42,450 nucleotides of DNA, taken from contig NZ_JALCCV010000018.1 in assembly GCF_022640935.1 (NCBI RefSeq), forward strand, positions 1 through 42,450, in the 5' to 3' direction. Shown here piece by piece: positions 35,352-42,450 of the stretch. The position numbers and the translations under genes were made by a program. The notes beneath the pieces were generated by a model. It was not told the origin of the DNA and did no database searches. It saw only the letters and a list, made by a program, of their open reading frames with translations. The stretch is from Bifidobacterium sp. (lineage in GTDB: Bacteria; Actinomycetota; Actinomycetes; Actinomycetales; Bifidobacteriaceae). Within the stretch, counting starts at the first letter, position 1. The number at the start of each line of letters is the position of its first letter.

Positions 35352-35720
35352 ATGATTCAGCAGGAAACGCGGCTTCATGTCGCCGACAACACGGGCGCCA
35401 AGGAAATCTTGGCCATCCGCGTGCTCGGCGGGTCGAAGCGACGCTATGCCGGCATAGGCGACGTGATCGTCGCCGCCGTTAAGGACGCAATCCCTGGCGG
35501 GTCGGTCAAGAAGGGCGACGTGGTCAAGGCCGTCGTCGTCCGCACTGTCAAGGAGCACCGTCGTGTTGACGGCTCCTACATCAAGTTCGACGAGAACGCC
35601 GCTGTCATTCTCGGCTCCGGCCGTGAACCCAAGGGCACTCGTATCTTCGGACCGGTCGGACGTGAACTGCGCGACAAGCGCTTCATGAGGATCGTGTCCC
35701 TCGCCCCGGAGGTGATCTGA
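35352..35720 (+). CDS. rplN: 50S ribosomal protein L14
   Basis: A 122-residue L14, part of intersubunit bridges. [20 protein letters not shown] and [20 protein letters not shown] are diagnostic. Length is standard. AAGGAG lies 6 nt before the ATG. It opens the spc part of the cluster; rplX follows after 1 nt. Confidence 0.97.
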   Translation: MIQQETRLHVADNTGAKEILAIRVLGGSKRRYAGIGDVIVAAVKDAIPGGSVKKGDVVKAVVVRTVKEHRRVDGSYIKFDENAAVILGSGREPKGTRIFGPVGRELRDKRFMRIVSLAPEVI

Positions 35721-35721
35721 G

Positions 35722-36057
35722 ATGGTAGCCAAGATCAAGTCGGGCGACCAGGTCAAAGTCATCCGCGGCAAGGACCGCGGCAAGGAAGGCACCGTTACGC
35801 GCGTGCTGGCCAATGACCGTCTGATCGTCGAAGGCGTGCAAATCGTCAAGAAGCATGTGCGCGCCACGCAGCAGGGCCAGCAGTCCGGCATCGTCTCCGT
35901 CGAGGCGCCGATCCACCGCTCCAATGTGATGGTGATCGACCCTGAGACCAAGGAGCCCACCCGCGTGGGCGTCGTGGTCAAGGAAGAGGCGCGTGGTGGC
36001 AAGGTCAAGGTCGTGCGCACGCGCGTGGCCAAGAAATCCGGAAAGGAGCTGGCATGA
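35722..36057 (+). CDS. rplX: 50S ribosomal protein L24
   Basis: A 111-residue L24 with a KOW motif, [35 protein letters not shown] is conserved. It overlaps rplE by ATGA (36054-36057), indicating coupled translation. Confidence 0.97.
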   Translation: MVAKIKSGDQVKVIRGKDRGKEGTVTRVLANDRLIVEGVQIVKKHVRATQQGQQSGIVSVEAPIHRSNVMVIDPETKEPTRVGVVVKEEARGGKVKVVRTRVAKKSGKELA

Positions 36058-36626
36058 GCGCCACAGCAGTTGAAGCTCCGGCAACTCCGCGCCTGAAGCA
36101 AAAGTACAATGACGAGATCATCGCCGAGCTGGAGAAGGAGTTCAAGCACTCCAACCCCATGCAGGTGGCTCGTCTCAAGAAGATCGTCGTCTCCATGGGC
36201 GTCGGCGCCGCGGCTCGCGACTCCAAGCTCATCGAGGGCGCCATCAAGGATCTCACGCTGATCACCGGCCAGAAGCCCAAGGTCACGAAGGCCAAGAAGT
36301 CCGTCGCGCAGTTCCATTTGCGCGAGGGACAGGCCATCGGCGCCTATGTGACGCTTCGCGGCGAACGCATGTGGGAGTTCCTCGATCGTCTGCTGACCCT
36401 CGCGCTGCCCCGAATCCGCGATTTCCGCGGTATCAACGGCAAGCAGTTCGACGGCCAGGGAAACTACAATTTCGGCCTCACTGAGCAGTCCATGTTCCAT
36501 GAGATCGATCCCGATTCCATTGACCACCAGCGTGGCATGGACATCACCGTGGTGACCAGCACCAAGGACGACAAGGAAGCAAGCGCGCTCTTGAAGCACC
36601 TGGGCTTCCCCTTCAAGGAGAACTGA
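36054..36626 (+). CDS. rplE: 50S ribosomal protein L5
   Basis: A 190-residue L5, a 5S rRNA-binding protein. [39 protein letters not shown] and [20 protein letters not shown] are diagnostic. The start overlaps the rplX stop. rpsN follows after 1 nt. Confidence 0.97.
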   Translation: MSATAVEAPATPRLKQKYNDEIIAELEKEFKHSNPMQVARLKKIVVSMGVGAAARDSKLIEGAIKDLTLITGQKPKVTKAKKSVAQFHLREGQAIGAYVTLRGERMWEFLDRLLTLALPRIRDFRGINGKQFDGQGNYNFGLTEQSMFHEIDPDSIDHQRGMDITVVTSTKDDKEASALLKHLGFPFKEN

Positions 36627-36627
36627 T

Positions 36628-36813
36628 ATGGCAAAAACCGCTCTGAAGAACAAGGCGGCCGGCAAGCCGAAGTTCAAGGTGCGCGGCTACACTCGCTGCC
36701 AGGTTTGCGGGCGTCCCCATTCCGTGTACCGCAAGTTCGGCCTGTGCCGCATCTGCCTTCGCGAGAAGGCTCACCGTGGCGAACTGCCCGGAGTTACGAA
36801 GTCCAGTTGGTAA
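36628..36813 (+). CDS. rpsN: 30S ribosomal protein S14, zinc-binding type (S14 type Z)
   Basis: A 61-residue short S14 with two Cys pairs, CQVC and CRIC, that hold zinc. The ending LPGVTKSSW is typical. It occupies the standard spc position between rplE and rpsH. A 94-nt gap follows before rpsH. Confidence 0.97.
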   Translation: MAKTALKNKAAGKPKFKVRGYTRCQVCGRPHSVYRKFGLCRICLREKAHRGELPGVTKSSW

Positions 36814-36892
36814 ACATCGACGCTGAAGGTCCGTCCGGATCGGCGCGTGCGCCAATGCGCAGCGCGGAACCGGCGGAAACCACGGCGAGAAA

Positions 36893-36904
36893 GGGCGTAC
36901 GCCC
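36893..36904 (+). promoter_or_regulatory. 12-bp palindrome at the rpsH ribosome-binding site
   Basis: GGGCGTACGCCC ends 3 nt before ATG 36908 and overlaps the AAAGGG that would serve as Shine-Dalgarno. As RNA it can form a 4-bp GGGC/GCCC stem with a GUAC loop and partly mask the site. Confidence 0.4.
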
Positions 36905-36907
36905 ACA

Positions 36908-37306
36908 ATGACAATGACAGATCCGATCGCAGACATGCTTACGCGTCTGCGTAATGCGAGTGCGGCGAAACACGAGACCGTGGACATGCCGTACTCCAAA
37001 TTCAAAGCGAAAATTGCCGAAATCCTCAAGCGCGAAGGCTACATCAAGGATTTCTCGGCGAAGGAAGCTAAGGTCGGCCAGACCTTGGAAATCGCCCTCA
37101 AATACGGTCCGACCGGGGAAAGCTCCCTGCAAGGCATCAAGCGCATCTCGAAGCCGGGACTGCGTCGTTACGCGAAGTCGGACTCCCTACCCATGCCTTT
37201 GGGCGGGCTCGGCATCGCCATCATCTCGACAAGCACAGGCTTGCTGACCCAGAAGGAATGCCTCGACCGGGGCATCGGCGGCGAAATTGTCGCCTACGTG
37301 TGGTGA
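36908..37306 (+). CDS. rpsH: 30S ribosomal protein S8
   Basis: A 132-residue S8, a primary 16S rRNA binder. [18 protein letters not shown] opens it, and [20 protein letters not shown] is the diagnostic C-terminal part. In E. coli S8 represses the spc operon; here a palindrome lies on its own ribosome site, so local control is possible. An in-frame ATG at 36914 is an alternative start. Confidence 0.97.
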   Translation: MTMTDPIADMLTRLRNASAAKHETVDMPYSKFKAKIAEILKREGYIKDFSAKEAKVGQTLEIALKYGPTGESSLQGIKRISKPGLRRYAKSDSLPMPLGGLGIAIISTSTGLLTQKECLDRGIGGEIVAYVW

Positions 37307-37322
37307 GAAAGGAGAGCTGAAC

Positions 37323-37862
37323 ATGGCATCGCATATTGGCAAGCTCCCCGTCGCCATTCCGGCAGGCGTGGAGGTCTCCATCGAGGGACAGAATTTCTCC
37401 GTTAAGGGCTCCAAGGGCTCTGACTCCTACACGATCCCCGAAGGCATCACCGGTGCCGTAGAAGGCGGCGAGATCGTCCTGACCGCAGCCGACGACGAAC
37501 GCCAGACCCGTGCATACCACGGCCTGAGCCGTTCGATCATCGCTTCGATGGTCAAGGGCGTGCATGAGGGATACACCAAGACGCTCGACATCATCGGCAC
37601 GGGCTACCGTGCGCAGATGAAAGGCAAAGGCATCGAGTTCTCGCTCGGCTACTCGCACACCATTACTGTGCAGCCGCCGGAAGGCATCGAATTCGAGCTG
37701 CCGAACGCCAACCAGGTCATCGTGAAGGGCACCGACAAGCAGGTCGTCGGCCAGGCTGCGGCGAACATCCGCAAGCTGCGCGAGCCGGAACCCTATAAGG
37801 GCAAGGGCATCAAGTACACCGACGAGCACATCCTGCGCAAGGCTGGAAAGGCTGGTAAGTGA
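37323..37862 (+). CDS. rplF: 50S ribosomal protein L6
   Basis: A 179-residue L6 near the factor-binding site. [18 protein letters not shown] and [20 protein letters not shown], together with [16 protein letters not shown], are diagnostic. ATG 37323 has AAAGGAGAG a few nucleotides upstream; the frame's earlier start lies in rpsH. Confidence 0.97.
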   Translation: MASHIGKLPVAIPAGVEVSIEGQNFSVKGSKGSDSYTIPEGITGAVEGGEIVLTAADDERQTRAYHGLSRSIIASMVKGVHEGYTKTLDIIGTGYRAQMKGKGIEFSLGYSHTITVQPPEGIEFELPNANQVIVKGTDKQVVGQAAANIRKLREPEPYKGKGIKYTDEHILRKAGKAGK

Positions 37863-37863
37863 T

Positions 37864-38235
37864 ATGAGCGTGAAGATTTACGGCAAAGGCAAGAGGGTCG
37901 CACGCCTTCGTCGCCATTTCCGCCTGCGCAAGCACATTTCCGGCACTGCCGAACGCCCACGTCTTGTGGTCACTCGTTCGAACCGCCATATGGTCGCTCA
38001 GATCGTCGACGACACCAAGGGCATGACCTTGGCGAGCGTTTCGACGATGCAGTCCGACTTCAGCGGTTTCGAAGGCACCAAGTCCGAGGCCGCCAAGAAG
38101 GTCGGCGAGCTGATCGCCAAGAAGGCCAAGGAAGCCGGCATCACCGAGGTCGTCTTCGATCGCGGCGGCAACAAGTACCATGGCCGTGTCGCAGCTGTGG
38201 CTGAAGGCGCCCGCGAGGGAGGTCTGGCACTGTGA
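37864..38235 (+). CDS. rplR: 50S ribosomal protein L18
   Basis: A 123-residue L18 that binds 5S rRNA with L5. [19 protein letters not shown] and [20 protein letters not shown] are diagnostic. Its stop overlaps the rpsE start codon (GTGA). Confidence 0.97.
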   Translation: MSVKIYGKGKRVARLRRHFRLRKHISGTAERPRLVVTRSNRHMVAQIVDDTKGMTLASVSTMQSDFSGFEGTKSEAAKKVGELIAKKAKEAGITEVVFDRGGNKYHGRVAAVAEGAREGGLAL

Positions 38236-39005
38236 GCGAGAAGGAAAAGGAAACTCAAGTGGCTGAAGAAACTCAGAACACTCAAGGCTCCGCCCAAGGC
38301 AGCAACGATCAGCGCGGGGATTCCCGTGACGGCCGTCGCGGCCAGCGTGGCGAGGGCCGTCGTGGCGAAGGCCGCGGTGAGGGTCGTCGTGGCGAGCGTC
38401 GCGGCCGTCGCGAAGAGAATCGCGGCGACGAGCTGCTCGACCGTGTGGTGACCATCAATCGTGTGTCCAAAACCCATAAGGGCGGACGTACCTTCAGCTT
38501 CGCAGCCCTTGTGGTGGTAGGCGACGGCAACGGTACGGTCGGTGTTGGCTACGGCAAATCCCGCGAGGTCCCTGCGGCCATCGCCAAGGGCCAGCTGGAT
38601 GCCAAGAAGCATATGTTCAATGTTCCGCGCGTTCGTGGCACGGTCACTCACCCGGTGATCGGCCATGACGCTGCAGGCACTGTCCTGCTGCGTCCTGCGG
38701 CCCCCGGCACCGGCGTGATCGCCGGCGGCCCCGTGCGTGCCGTCATGGAGTGCGCTGGCATCTCCGACATTCTCACCAAGTCGATGGGCTCCACCACCGC
38801 GGTGAATGTCGTGCGTGCCACCGTAGACGCATTGAAGAGCCTCGAAGAGCCTGAGGAGATCGCCGCGCGTCGTGGCGTTTCCCTCGAGGAAGTGGCTCCT
38901 GACGCCATGCTGCGTGCTCGCGCGGCCGGCATCGCCGAGGCCCGTAAGGCACGTGAAGAGGCGCAGGCCAAGAAGGCTGCCGCCGAAGCAAAGGATGGTG
39001 AGTGA
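38232..39005 (+). CDS. rpsE: 30S ribosomal protein S5 with Arg/Gly/Glu-rich N-terminal extension
   Basis: A 257-residue S5, involved in decoding fidelity and the mRNA entry site. The core starts near residue 67 with [20 protein letters not shown] and continues with [19 protein letters not shown]. The first 65 or so residues are a low-complexity extension with repeated RRGE/GRGEG units, and an Ala/Lys-rich tail ends the protein. The start is GTG 38232, overlapping rplR, with GAGGGAGGT 9 nt upstream. GTG 38259 (after AAGGAAAAGG) is a plausible alternative that removes nine residues. Confidence 0.95.
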   Translation: MSEKEKETQVAEETQNTQGSAQGSNDQRGDSRDGRRGQRGEGRRGEGRGEGRRGERRGRREENRGDELLDRVVTINRVSKTHKGGRTFSFAALVVVGDGNGTVGVGYGKSREVPAAIAKGQLDAKKHMFNVPRVRGTVTHPVIGHDAAGTVLLRPAAPGTGVIAGGPVRAVMECAGISDILTKSMGSTTAVNVVRATVDALKSLEEPEEIAARRGVSLEEVAPDAMLRARAAGIAEARKAREEAQAKKAAAEAKDGE

Positions 39006-39187
39006 TGGCTCAGCTCAAGATCACTCTGGTGCGTGGCTTGGTCAATAGGAAGCCCGCACAGCGCGACACCGTTCGGACCCTCGGTCTGCACAAGATCGGC
39101 CAGAGCGTCGTCCGCGAGGATACGCCTGCCAATCGTGGCCTGGCGCATGCTGTGCGTCATCTGGTCACTGTCGAGGAGGTCGACTGA
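39005..39187 (+). CDS. rpmD: 50S ribosomal protein L30
   Basis: A 60-residue L30: [19 protein letters not shown], then [16 protein letters not shown]. The ATG shares one base with the rpsE stop (TGATG). The in-frame GTG at 39002 is not needed. rplO follows after 2 nt. Confidence 0.96.
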   Translation: MAQLKITLVRGLVNRKPAQRDTVRTLGLHKIGQSVVREDTPANRGLAHAVRHLVTVEEVD

Positions 39188-39189
39188 TT

Positions 39190-39648
39190 ATGGCTAATGA
39201 AGAAAACAGCATCCTGCAAATGCATGATCTGCATCCGGCACCCGGCGCCAAGAAGGACCGCATTCGTGTGGGCCGCGGCGAAGGCTCGAAGGGCAAGACC
39301 TCGGGCCGTGGCGCCAAGGGCACGAAGAAGCGTTACCAAGTTCGCCCAGGCTTTGAGGGCGGCCAGTTGCCGCTGTACATGCGCCTGCCGAAACTGCGCG
39401 GCTTCAAGAGCCCCTTCAAGAAGGAGTTCCAAGTCGTCAATATCGCGACGCTTGCGGAACTCTTCCCCAAGGGCGGTGAGGTGGGCGTCGAAGATCTGAT
39501 CGCCAAGGGCGCGGTTCGCCGTGGCTACCCGGTCAAGGTGCTCGGCGACGGCGAAACCGCGGCGGCTTTCACGCTCAAAGGCGTCAAGGTGTCGGCTTCG
39601 GCCAAAACCAAGATTGAAGCGGCAGGCGGCTCCATCGCTCAGGACTGA
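39190..39648 (+). CDS. rplO: 50S ribosomal protein L15
   Basis: A 152-residue L15. [20 protein letters not shown] and [14 protein letters not shown] are the basic rRNA-binding N-terminus; [18 protein letters not shown] is conserved. It is the last gene of the ribosomal run and is followed by a strong hairpin at 39679-39715. Confidence 0.97.
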   Translation: MANEENSILQMHDLHPAPGAKKDRIRVGRGEGSKGKTSGRGAKGTKKRYQVRPGFEGGQLPLYMRLPKLRGFKSPFKKEFQVVNIATLAELFPKGGEVGVEDLIAKGAVRRGYPVKVLGDGETAAAFTLKGVKVSASAKTKIEAAGGSIAQD

Positions 39649-39678
39649 GCGACTACGGGCTGGCTTGCATTGAACCTC

Positions 39679-39715
39679 GAATGGCCCTCCCTGCGTTGCG
39701 CGGGGAGGGCCATTC
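39679..39715 (+). terminator. Hairpin terminator between rplO and secY
   Basis: GAATGGCCCTCCC and GGGAGGGCCATTC form a perfect 13-bp stem around TGCGTTGCGCG. The T run is weak. Readthrough into secY may occur. Confidence 0.7.
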
Positions 39716-39797
39716 TCCGATGTGCCAAGGCTGTACACGGCAGGCGTCGTACGTAGACGCTCTGCGCTAAGCTCGACGGTTAGAGTCTGTTTGCAGG

Positions 39798-39815
39798 GTG
39801 CGTAAGGCTACGCAC
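39798..39815 (+). other. Hairpin in the secY leader
   Basis: GTGCGTA and TACGCAC form a 7-bp stem with an AGGC loop, ending 22 nt before GTG 39838. A second inverted repeat, GCGTC/GACGC, lies at 39744-39760. The role is unknown. Confidence 0.45.
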
Positions 39816-39837
39816 GATTCAGGGAAGGAAACCCCAG

Positions 39838-41172
39838 GTGAGGACGTTAATCCAGGCCTTTAGGACCAAGGAGCTCAGGAACAAGATCCTGTTCGTCTTT
39901 GGCATGATCATCATCTACCGCATTGGTTCGTTCATTCCTACCCCGGGCGTGGACTACACAACAGTGCGCGAATGCGTCTCCTCGCTATCGTCGAATCAGG
40001 AGAACTTCGTCGGTCTGGTGAATCTCTTTTCCGGCGGTGCAATGCTGCAGCTGTCGATTTTCGCGCTCGGTGTGATGCCCTACATCACGGCATCCATCGT
40101 GATCCAGCTGCTGCGCGTTGTCATTCCGCGCTTCGAGGCGCTGCACAAGGAGGGCCAATCGGGCGAGGCTAAGCTCACCCAGTACACGCGGTACCTCACC
40201 ATCGGCCTGGCCGTGCTGCAGTCCACCACGATTCTGGTGACCGCGCGCTCCGGCGCGCTGTTCAACTACCAGTGCGGACAGGTCATCCCCGACAACTCGG
40301 TGTGGAACCTGATCGTCATGGTGCTGGTCATGACCGGCGGCACTGGCCTGATCATGTGGATGGCCGAGCTCATCACCGACAAGGGCATCGGCCAGGGCAT
40401 GTCTGTGCTCATCTTCATGTCCATCTGCTCCGGCTTCCTACCGCAGCTGTGGGAGATCGGCTGGGGAACCAACGGCACCAATGGTGACTGGACCAAGTTC
40501 GGCATTGTCAGTTCCGTGCTGCTGGTGATTCTGATTCTCGTGGACTTCGTCGAACTGTGCCAGCGCCGCATCCCGGTGCAGTACACCCGACGCATGATCG
40601 GGCGCAAGATGTACGGCGGATCGTCGACGTATCTGCCGCTGAAGATCAATATGAGCGGCGTCATCCCGCCCATATTTGCTTCTTCGATCCTTTCCATCCC
40701 GACGCTGATCGCGCAGTTTGGCAACACTGAGCAGTCGTGGGTCAGCTGGATCGACACGAATCTGGCCAACACTACTTCGGTGTGGTATATAGGCCTTTAC
40801 TCGCTTATGATCGTCTTCTTCTGCTTCTTCTACACCGCGATCACCTTCGACCCGGATGAGACTGCGGACAACATGAAACAGTACGGAGGCTTCATCCCGG
40901 GCATCCGCGCGGGCAGCTCGACCAGCCGCTATCTGAGCTATGTGATGAACCGGCTGAATACGGTTGGCGCCGTGTATCTGTTGTTCGTTGCGCTAATTCC
41001 CACCGTCCTCATCATGGCATTGAACCTCAATGCGCGGCTGCCTTTCGGCGGCACGACAATCCTGATCATCGCCGGCGTCGGGCTCGACACCCTGCGTCAG
41101 GCCAAGGCGCAGACCGAGCAGTTCCAGTACACCGGCTTCCTGTTCGAGAACACGAATCACAAAGAGGGCTGA
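39838..41172 (+). CDS. secY: Protein translocase subunit SecY
   Basis: A 444-residue channel protein of the Sec translocase with ten expected membrane helices. FRTKELRNKILFVFGMIIIY opens it. GAMLQLSIFALGVMPYITAS and GEAKLTQYTRYLT are family hallmarks, and the C-terminal GTTILIIAGVGLDTLRQAKA is typical. Start is GTG 39838 with GGAAGGA about 9 nt upstream. It has its own leader after the rplO hairpin. adk follows after 115 nt that include a CTCGTTCCT/AGGAACGAG hairpin (41219-41240). Confidence 0.97.
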   Translation: MRTLIQAFRTKELRNKILFVFGMIIIYRIGSFIPTPGVDYTTVRECVSSLSSNQENFVGLVNLFSGGAMLQLSIFALGVMPYITASIVIQLLRVVIPRFEALHKEGQSGEAKLTQYTRYLTIGLAVLQSTTILVTARSGALFNYQCGQVIPDNSVWNLIVMVLVMTGGTGLIMWMAELITDKGIGQGMSVLIFMSICSGFLPQLWEIGWGTNGTNGDWTKFGIVSSVLLVILILVDFVELCQRRIPVQYTRRMIGRKMYGGSSTYLPLKINMSGVIPPIFASSILSIPTLIAQFGNTEQSWVSWIDTNLANTTSVWYIGLYSLMIVFFCFFYTAITFDPDETADNMKQYGGFIPGIRAGSSTSRYLSYVMNRLNTVGAVYLLFVALIPTVLIMALNLNARLPFGGTTILIIAGVGLDTLRQAKAQTEQFQYTGFLFENTNHKEG

Positions 41173-41218
41173 GACGCCGAAGGCTGAATCATCAGTCGAA
41201 TCAGCGCAGAACGTTGTG

Positions 41219-41240
41219 CTCGTTCCTTGCGAGGAACGAG
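41219..41240 (+). other. Hairpin between secY and adk
   Basis: CTCGTTCCT and AGGAACGAG make a perfect 9-bp stem with a TGCG loop, 46 nt after the secY stop. No T run follows, so it may stabilise the 3' end or allow partial termination. Confidence 0.5.
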
Positions 41241-41287
41241 TAAACAGGCATCATTTGAAATGACGAGTTCATAGGAGACAAACAGAT

Positions 41288-41848
41288 ATGCGACTGCTGA
41301 TCATGGGGCCCCAGGGTGTCGGCAAGGGAACGCAGGCCGCTCTTTTGAGCGAGCACTATGGCATTCCGGCGATTTCCACCGGCGACATCTTCCGCTACAA
41401 CATCAAAAACCATACCGAGCTCGGCAAAGAGGCGCAGTCCTACACCGACAAGGGCGAGTTGGTGCCCGACGAGGTGACCAGCCGCATCGTCAAAGACCGG
41501 TTGGCCCAGGACGACGCGCAGGACGGCTGGATTCTCGACGGCTATCCGCGCAATGCAGTCCAAGTCCAAGCGCTCGACCAGATGCTCGAAGAACTGGAGA
41601 CGCCGCTCGATTACGCCGTCGCACTCGAGGCGGATCACGATGTGCTCATGGATCGCATGCGCAGGCGCGCCGAGCAGGAAGGCCGCGCCGACGACACCCC
41701 CGAGGCGATCGCGAAACGGCTGAAGATCTACGAAGAGCAGACCGCGCCACTCTTGGATATCTACAAGAACCGCGGCAAACTCGTTGTGGTCAATGGCGTG
41801 GGGGAGATCGATGAGATCAGCGCGCAGATCATCGGGCAGCTTGGGTGA
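41288..41848 (+). CDS. adk: Adenylate kinase
   Basis: A 186-residue adenylate kinase interconverting AMP plus ATP with two ADP. The P-loop GPQGVGKGTQ, AISTGDIFRYNI, LDGYPRNAVQ and the arginines in RMRRRAEQEGRADDTPEAI are visible. It is the short form without the zinc-bearing LID insert. AGGAGA lies 7 nt before the ATG. In many actinobacteria map follows adk; here infA follows after 246 nt with no gene between. Confidence 0.97.
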   Translation: MRLLIMGPQGVGKGTQAALLSEHYGIPAISTGDIFRYNIKNHTELGKEAQSYTDKGELVPDEVTSRIVKDRLAQDDAQDGWILDGYPRNAVQVQALDQMLEELETPLDYAVALEADHDVLMDRMRRRAEQEGRADDTPEAIAKRLKIYEEQTAPLLDIYKNRGKLVVVNGVGEIDEISAQIIGQLG

Positions 41849-42004
41849 GTGCGGCCGGATTTCTGATCTGGTAGCGGATTGGACGTAGCTCAACTTTTGG
41901 CTTTGGCAGTGTCTTCGGCACCGCCCTTCGGTTCCTTGACGGAGCCTCGCCTTGCCCGTTTTACAGCTCGGCGGGGCCGCCTGCCTAACGGTTCGACACG
42001 CCAA

Positions 42005-42034
42005 TTTCCATATTTTCTGGTTCTGTGGTATGCT
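42005..42034 (+). promoter_or_regulatory. Candidate promoter of infA
   Basis: TTTCCA (42005-42010) and TATGCT (42029-42034) are 18 bp apart, and TGG before TATGCT makes an extended -10. A small GTGTCT/AGACAC inverted repeat (42046-42059) lies in the resulting leader of about 50 nt. Confidence 0.5.
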
Positions 42035-42094
42035 GTCTAATTGGTGTGTCTTCAGACACGCAAAGTAAGCAGACCAAAGAACGGAATGAGGCTC

Positions 42095-42313
42095 ATGGCA
42101 AAAGACGGTGTGATTGAAGTCGAAGGTCAGGTAGTGGAAGCACTGCCAAACGCGATGTTTCGCGTGGAACTCGAGAACAAGCATATCGTGCTCGCCACCA
42201 TCTCCGGTAAAATGCGCAAGAACTACATCCGCATTCTGCCGCAGGATCGCGTGGTTTTGGAAATGAGCCCGTATGATCTCAACCGCGGTCGTATTACGTA
42301 CCGTTACAAGTAA
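42095..42313 (+). CDS. infA: Translation initiation factor IF-1
   Basis: A 72-residue OB-fold IF-1 that occupies the 30S A site during initiation. [20 protein letters not shown] and [20 protein letters not shown] are diagnostic. ATG 42095 is chosen over the in-frame GTG at 42041 because it gives the exact family length. rpmJ follows after 22 nt. Confidence 0.97.
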   Translation: MAKDGVIEVEGQVVEALPNAMFRVELENKHIVLATISGKMRKNYIRILPQDRVVLEMSPYDLNRGRITYRYK

Positions 42314-42335
42314 CAGTACAAAGCAAAGGAAAACC

Positions 42336-42449
42336 ATGAAGGTCAGCCCTAGCGTGAAGAAGATCTGCGAGAATTGCCGCGTGATCCGTCGTCACGGTCG
42401 CGTCATGGTGATCTGCTCCAACCCGCGCCATAAGCAGCGCCAAGGCTGA
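42336..42449 (+). CDS. rpmJ: 50S ribosomal protein L36, zinc-binding form
   Basis: A 37-residue L36: [19 protein letters not shown], with zinc ligands CENC, a later Cys (VICSN) and His (PRHKQRQG). AAAGGA lies 7 nt before the ATG. It ends one base before the window edge; rpsM would be expected next. Confidence 0.97.
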   Translation: MKVSPSVKKICENCRVIRRHGRVMVICSNPRHKQRQG

Positions 42450-42450
42450 G

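Overview
The window reads as chromosomal DNA of a high-GC actinobacterium, most likely Bifidobacterium or a close member of Bifidobacteriaceae. The reasons are the actinobacterial fdxA-dapC pair, the tRNA-Thr/tRNA-Met/rpmG cluster, zinc-ligand (C+) forms of L33, S14 and L36, a large two-domain AdhE, MalQ and GlgX lying beside rplM-rpsI, and adk followed directly by infA without map. Genus is inferred from gene content; no marker gene was searched.

Layout. 1-5.9 kb: a MoxR AAA+ ATPase and a very large membrane protein that fuses a DUF58 module to a TgpA-like transglutaminase. 5.9-10.6 kb: a HisC/aromatic aminotransferase, tRNA-Tyr, tRNA-Thr, tRNA-Met, rpmG, murB, fdxA and a DapC-type aminotransferase. 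10.7-14.4 kb: dinB (minus strand), tRNA-Ser with a strong terminator, a small probable gene remnant, a YigZ/IMPACT protein and a repeat protein. 14.5-21.7 kb: malQ, rplM-rpsI, then glgX and a ROK repressor on the minus strand. 21.7-25.1 kb: a very AT-rich divergent intergenic region and adhE. 25.1-29.5 kb: a two-gene envelope glycosylation unit, a DPM1-like glycosyltransferase/GtrA gene that is frameshifted here plus a YkcB/ArnT-like glycosyltransferase. 30.0-39.6 kb: the complete S10 and spc ribosomal clusters in standard order (rpsJ to rplO). 39.8-42.45 kb: secY, adk, infA and rpmJ.

Most of the window is core machinery: translation, protein export, peptidoglycan precursors, lysine/aromatic amino-acid transamination, alpha-glucan metabolism and NADH-recycling ethanol formation. 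The most unusual locus is the glycosyltransferase at 25658-27056. A perfect 29-bp direct repeat with a 61-bp period puts its two halves in different frames, and removing one 61-bp period restores an intact family sequence. That is the structure expected of a reversible on/off switch, or of a recent duplication mutation. The gene is translationally coupled to the membrane transferase, and long hairpins lie on both sides of the unit.

A second recurring signal is the promoter/start geometry. Six genes (the HisC-like gene, murB, dinB, the repeat protein, malQ and glgX) have a TANNNT -10 hexamer followed after 6-8 nt by ATG, as expected for leaderless mRNAs. The ribosomal genes, fdxA, ROK and adhE have ordinary Shine-Dalgarno leaders. 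All functional statements come from reading the sequence and from family knowledge; no searches were run.
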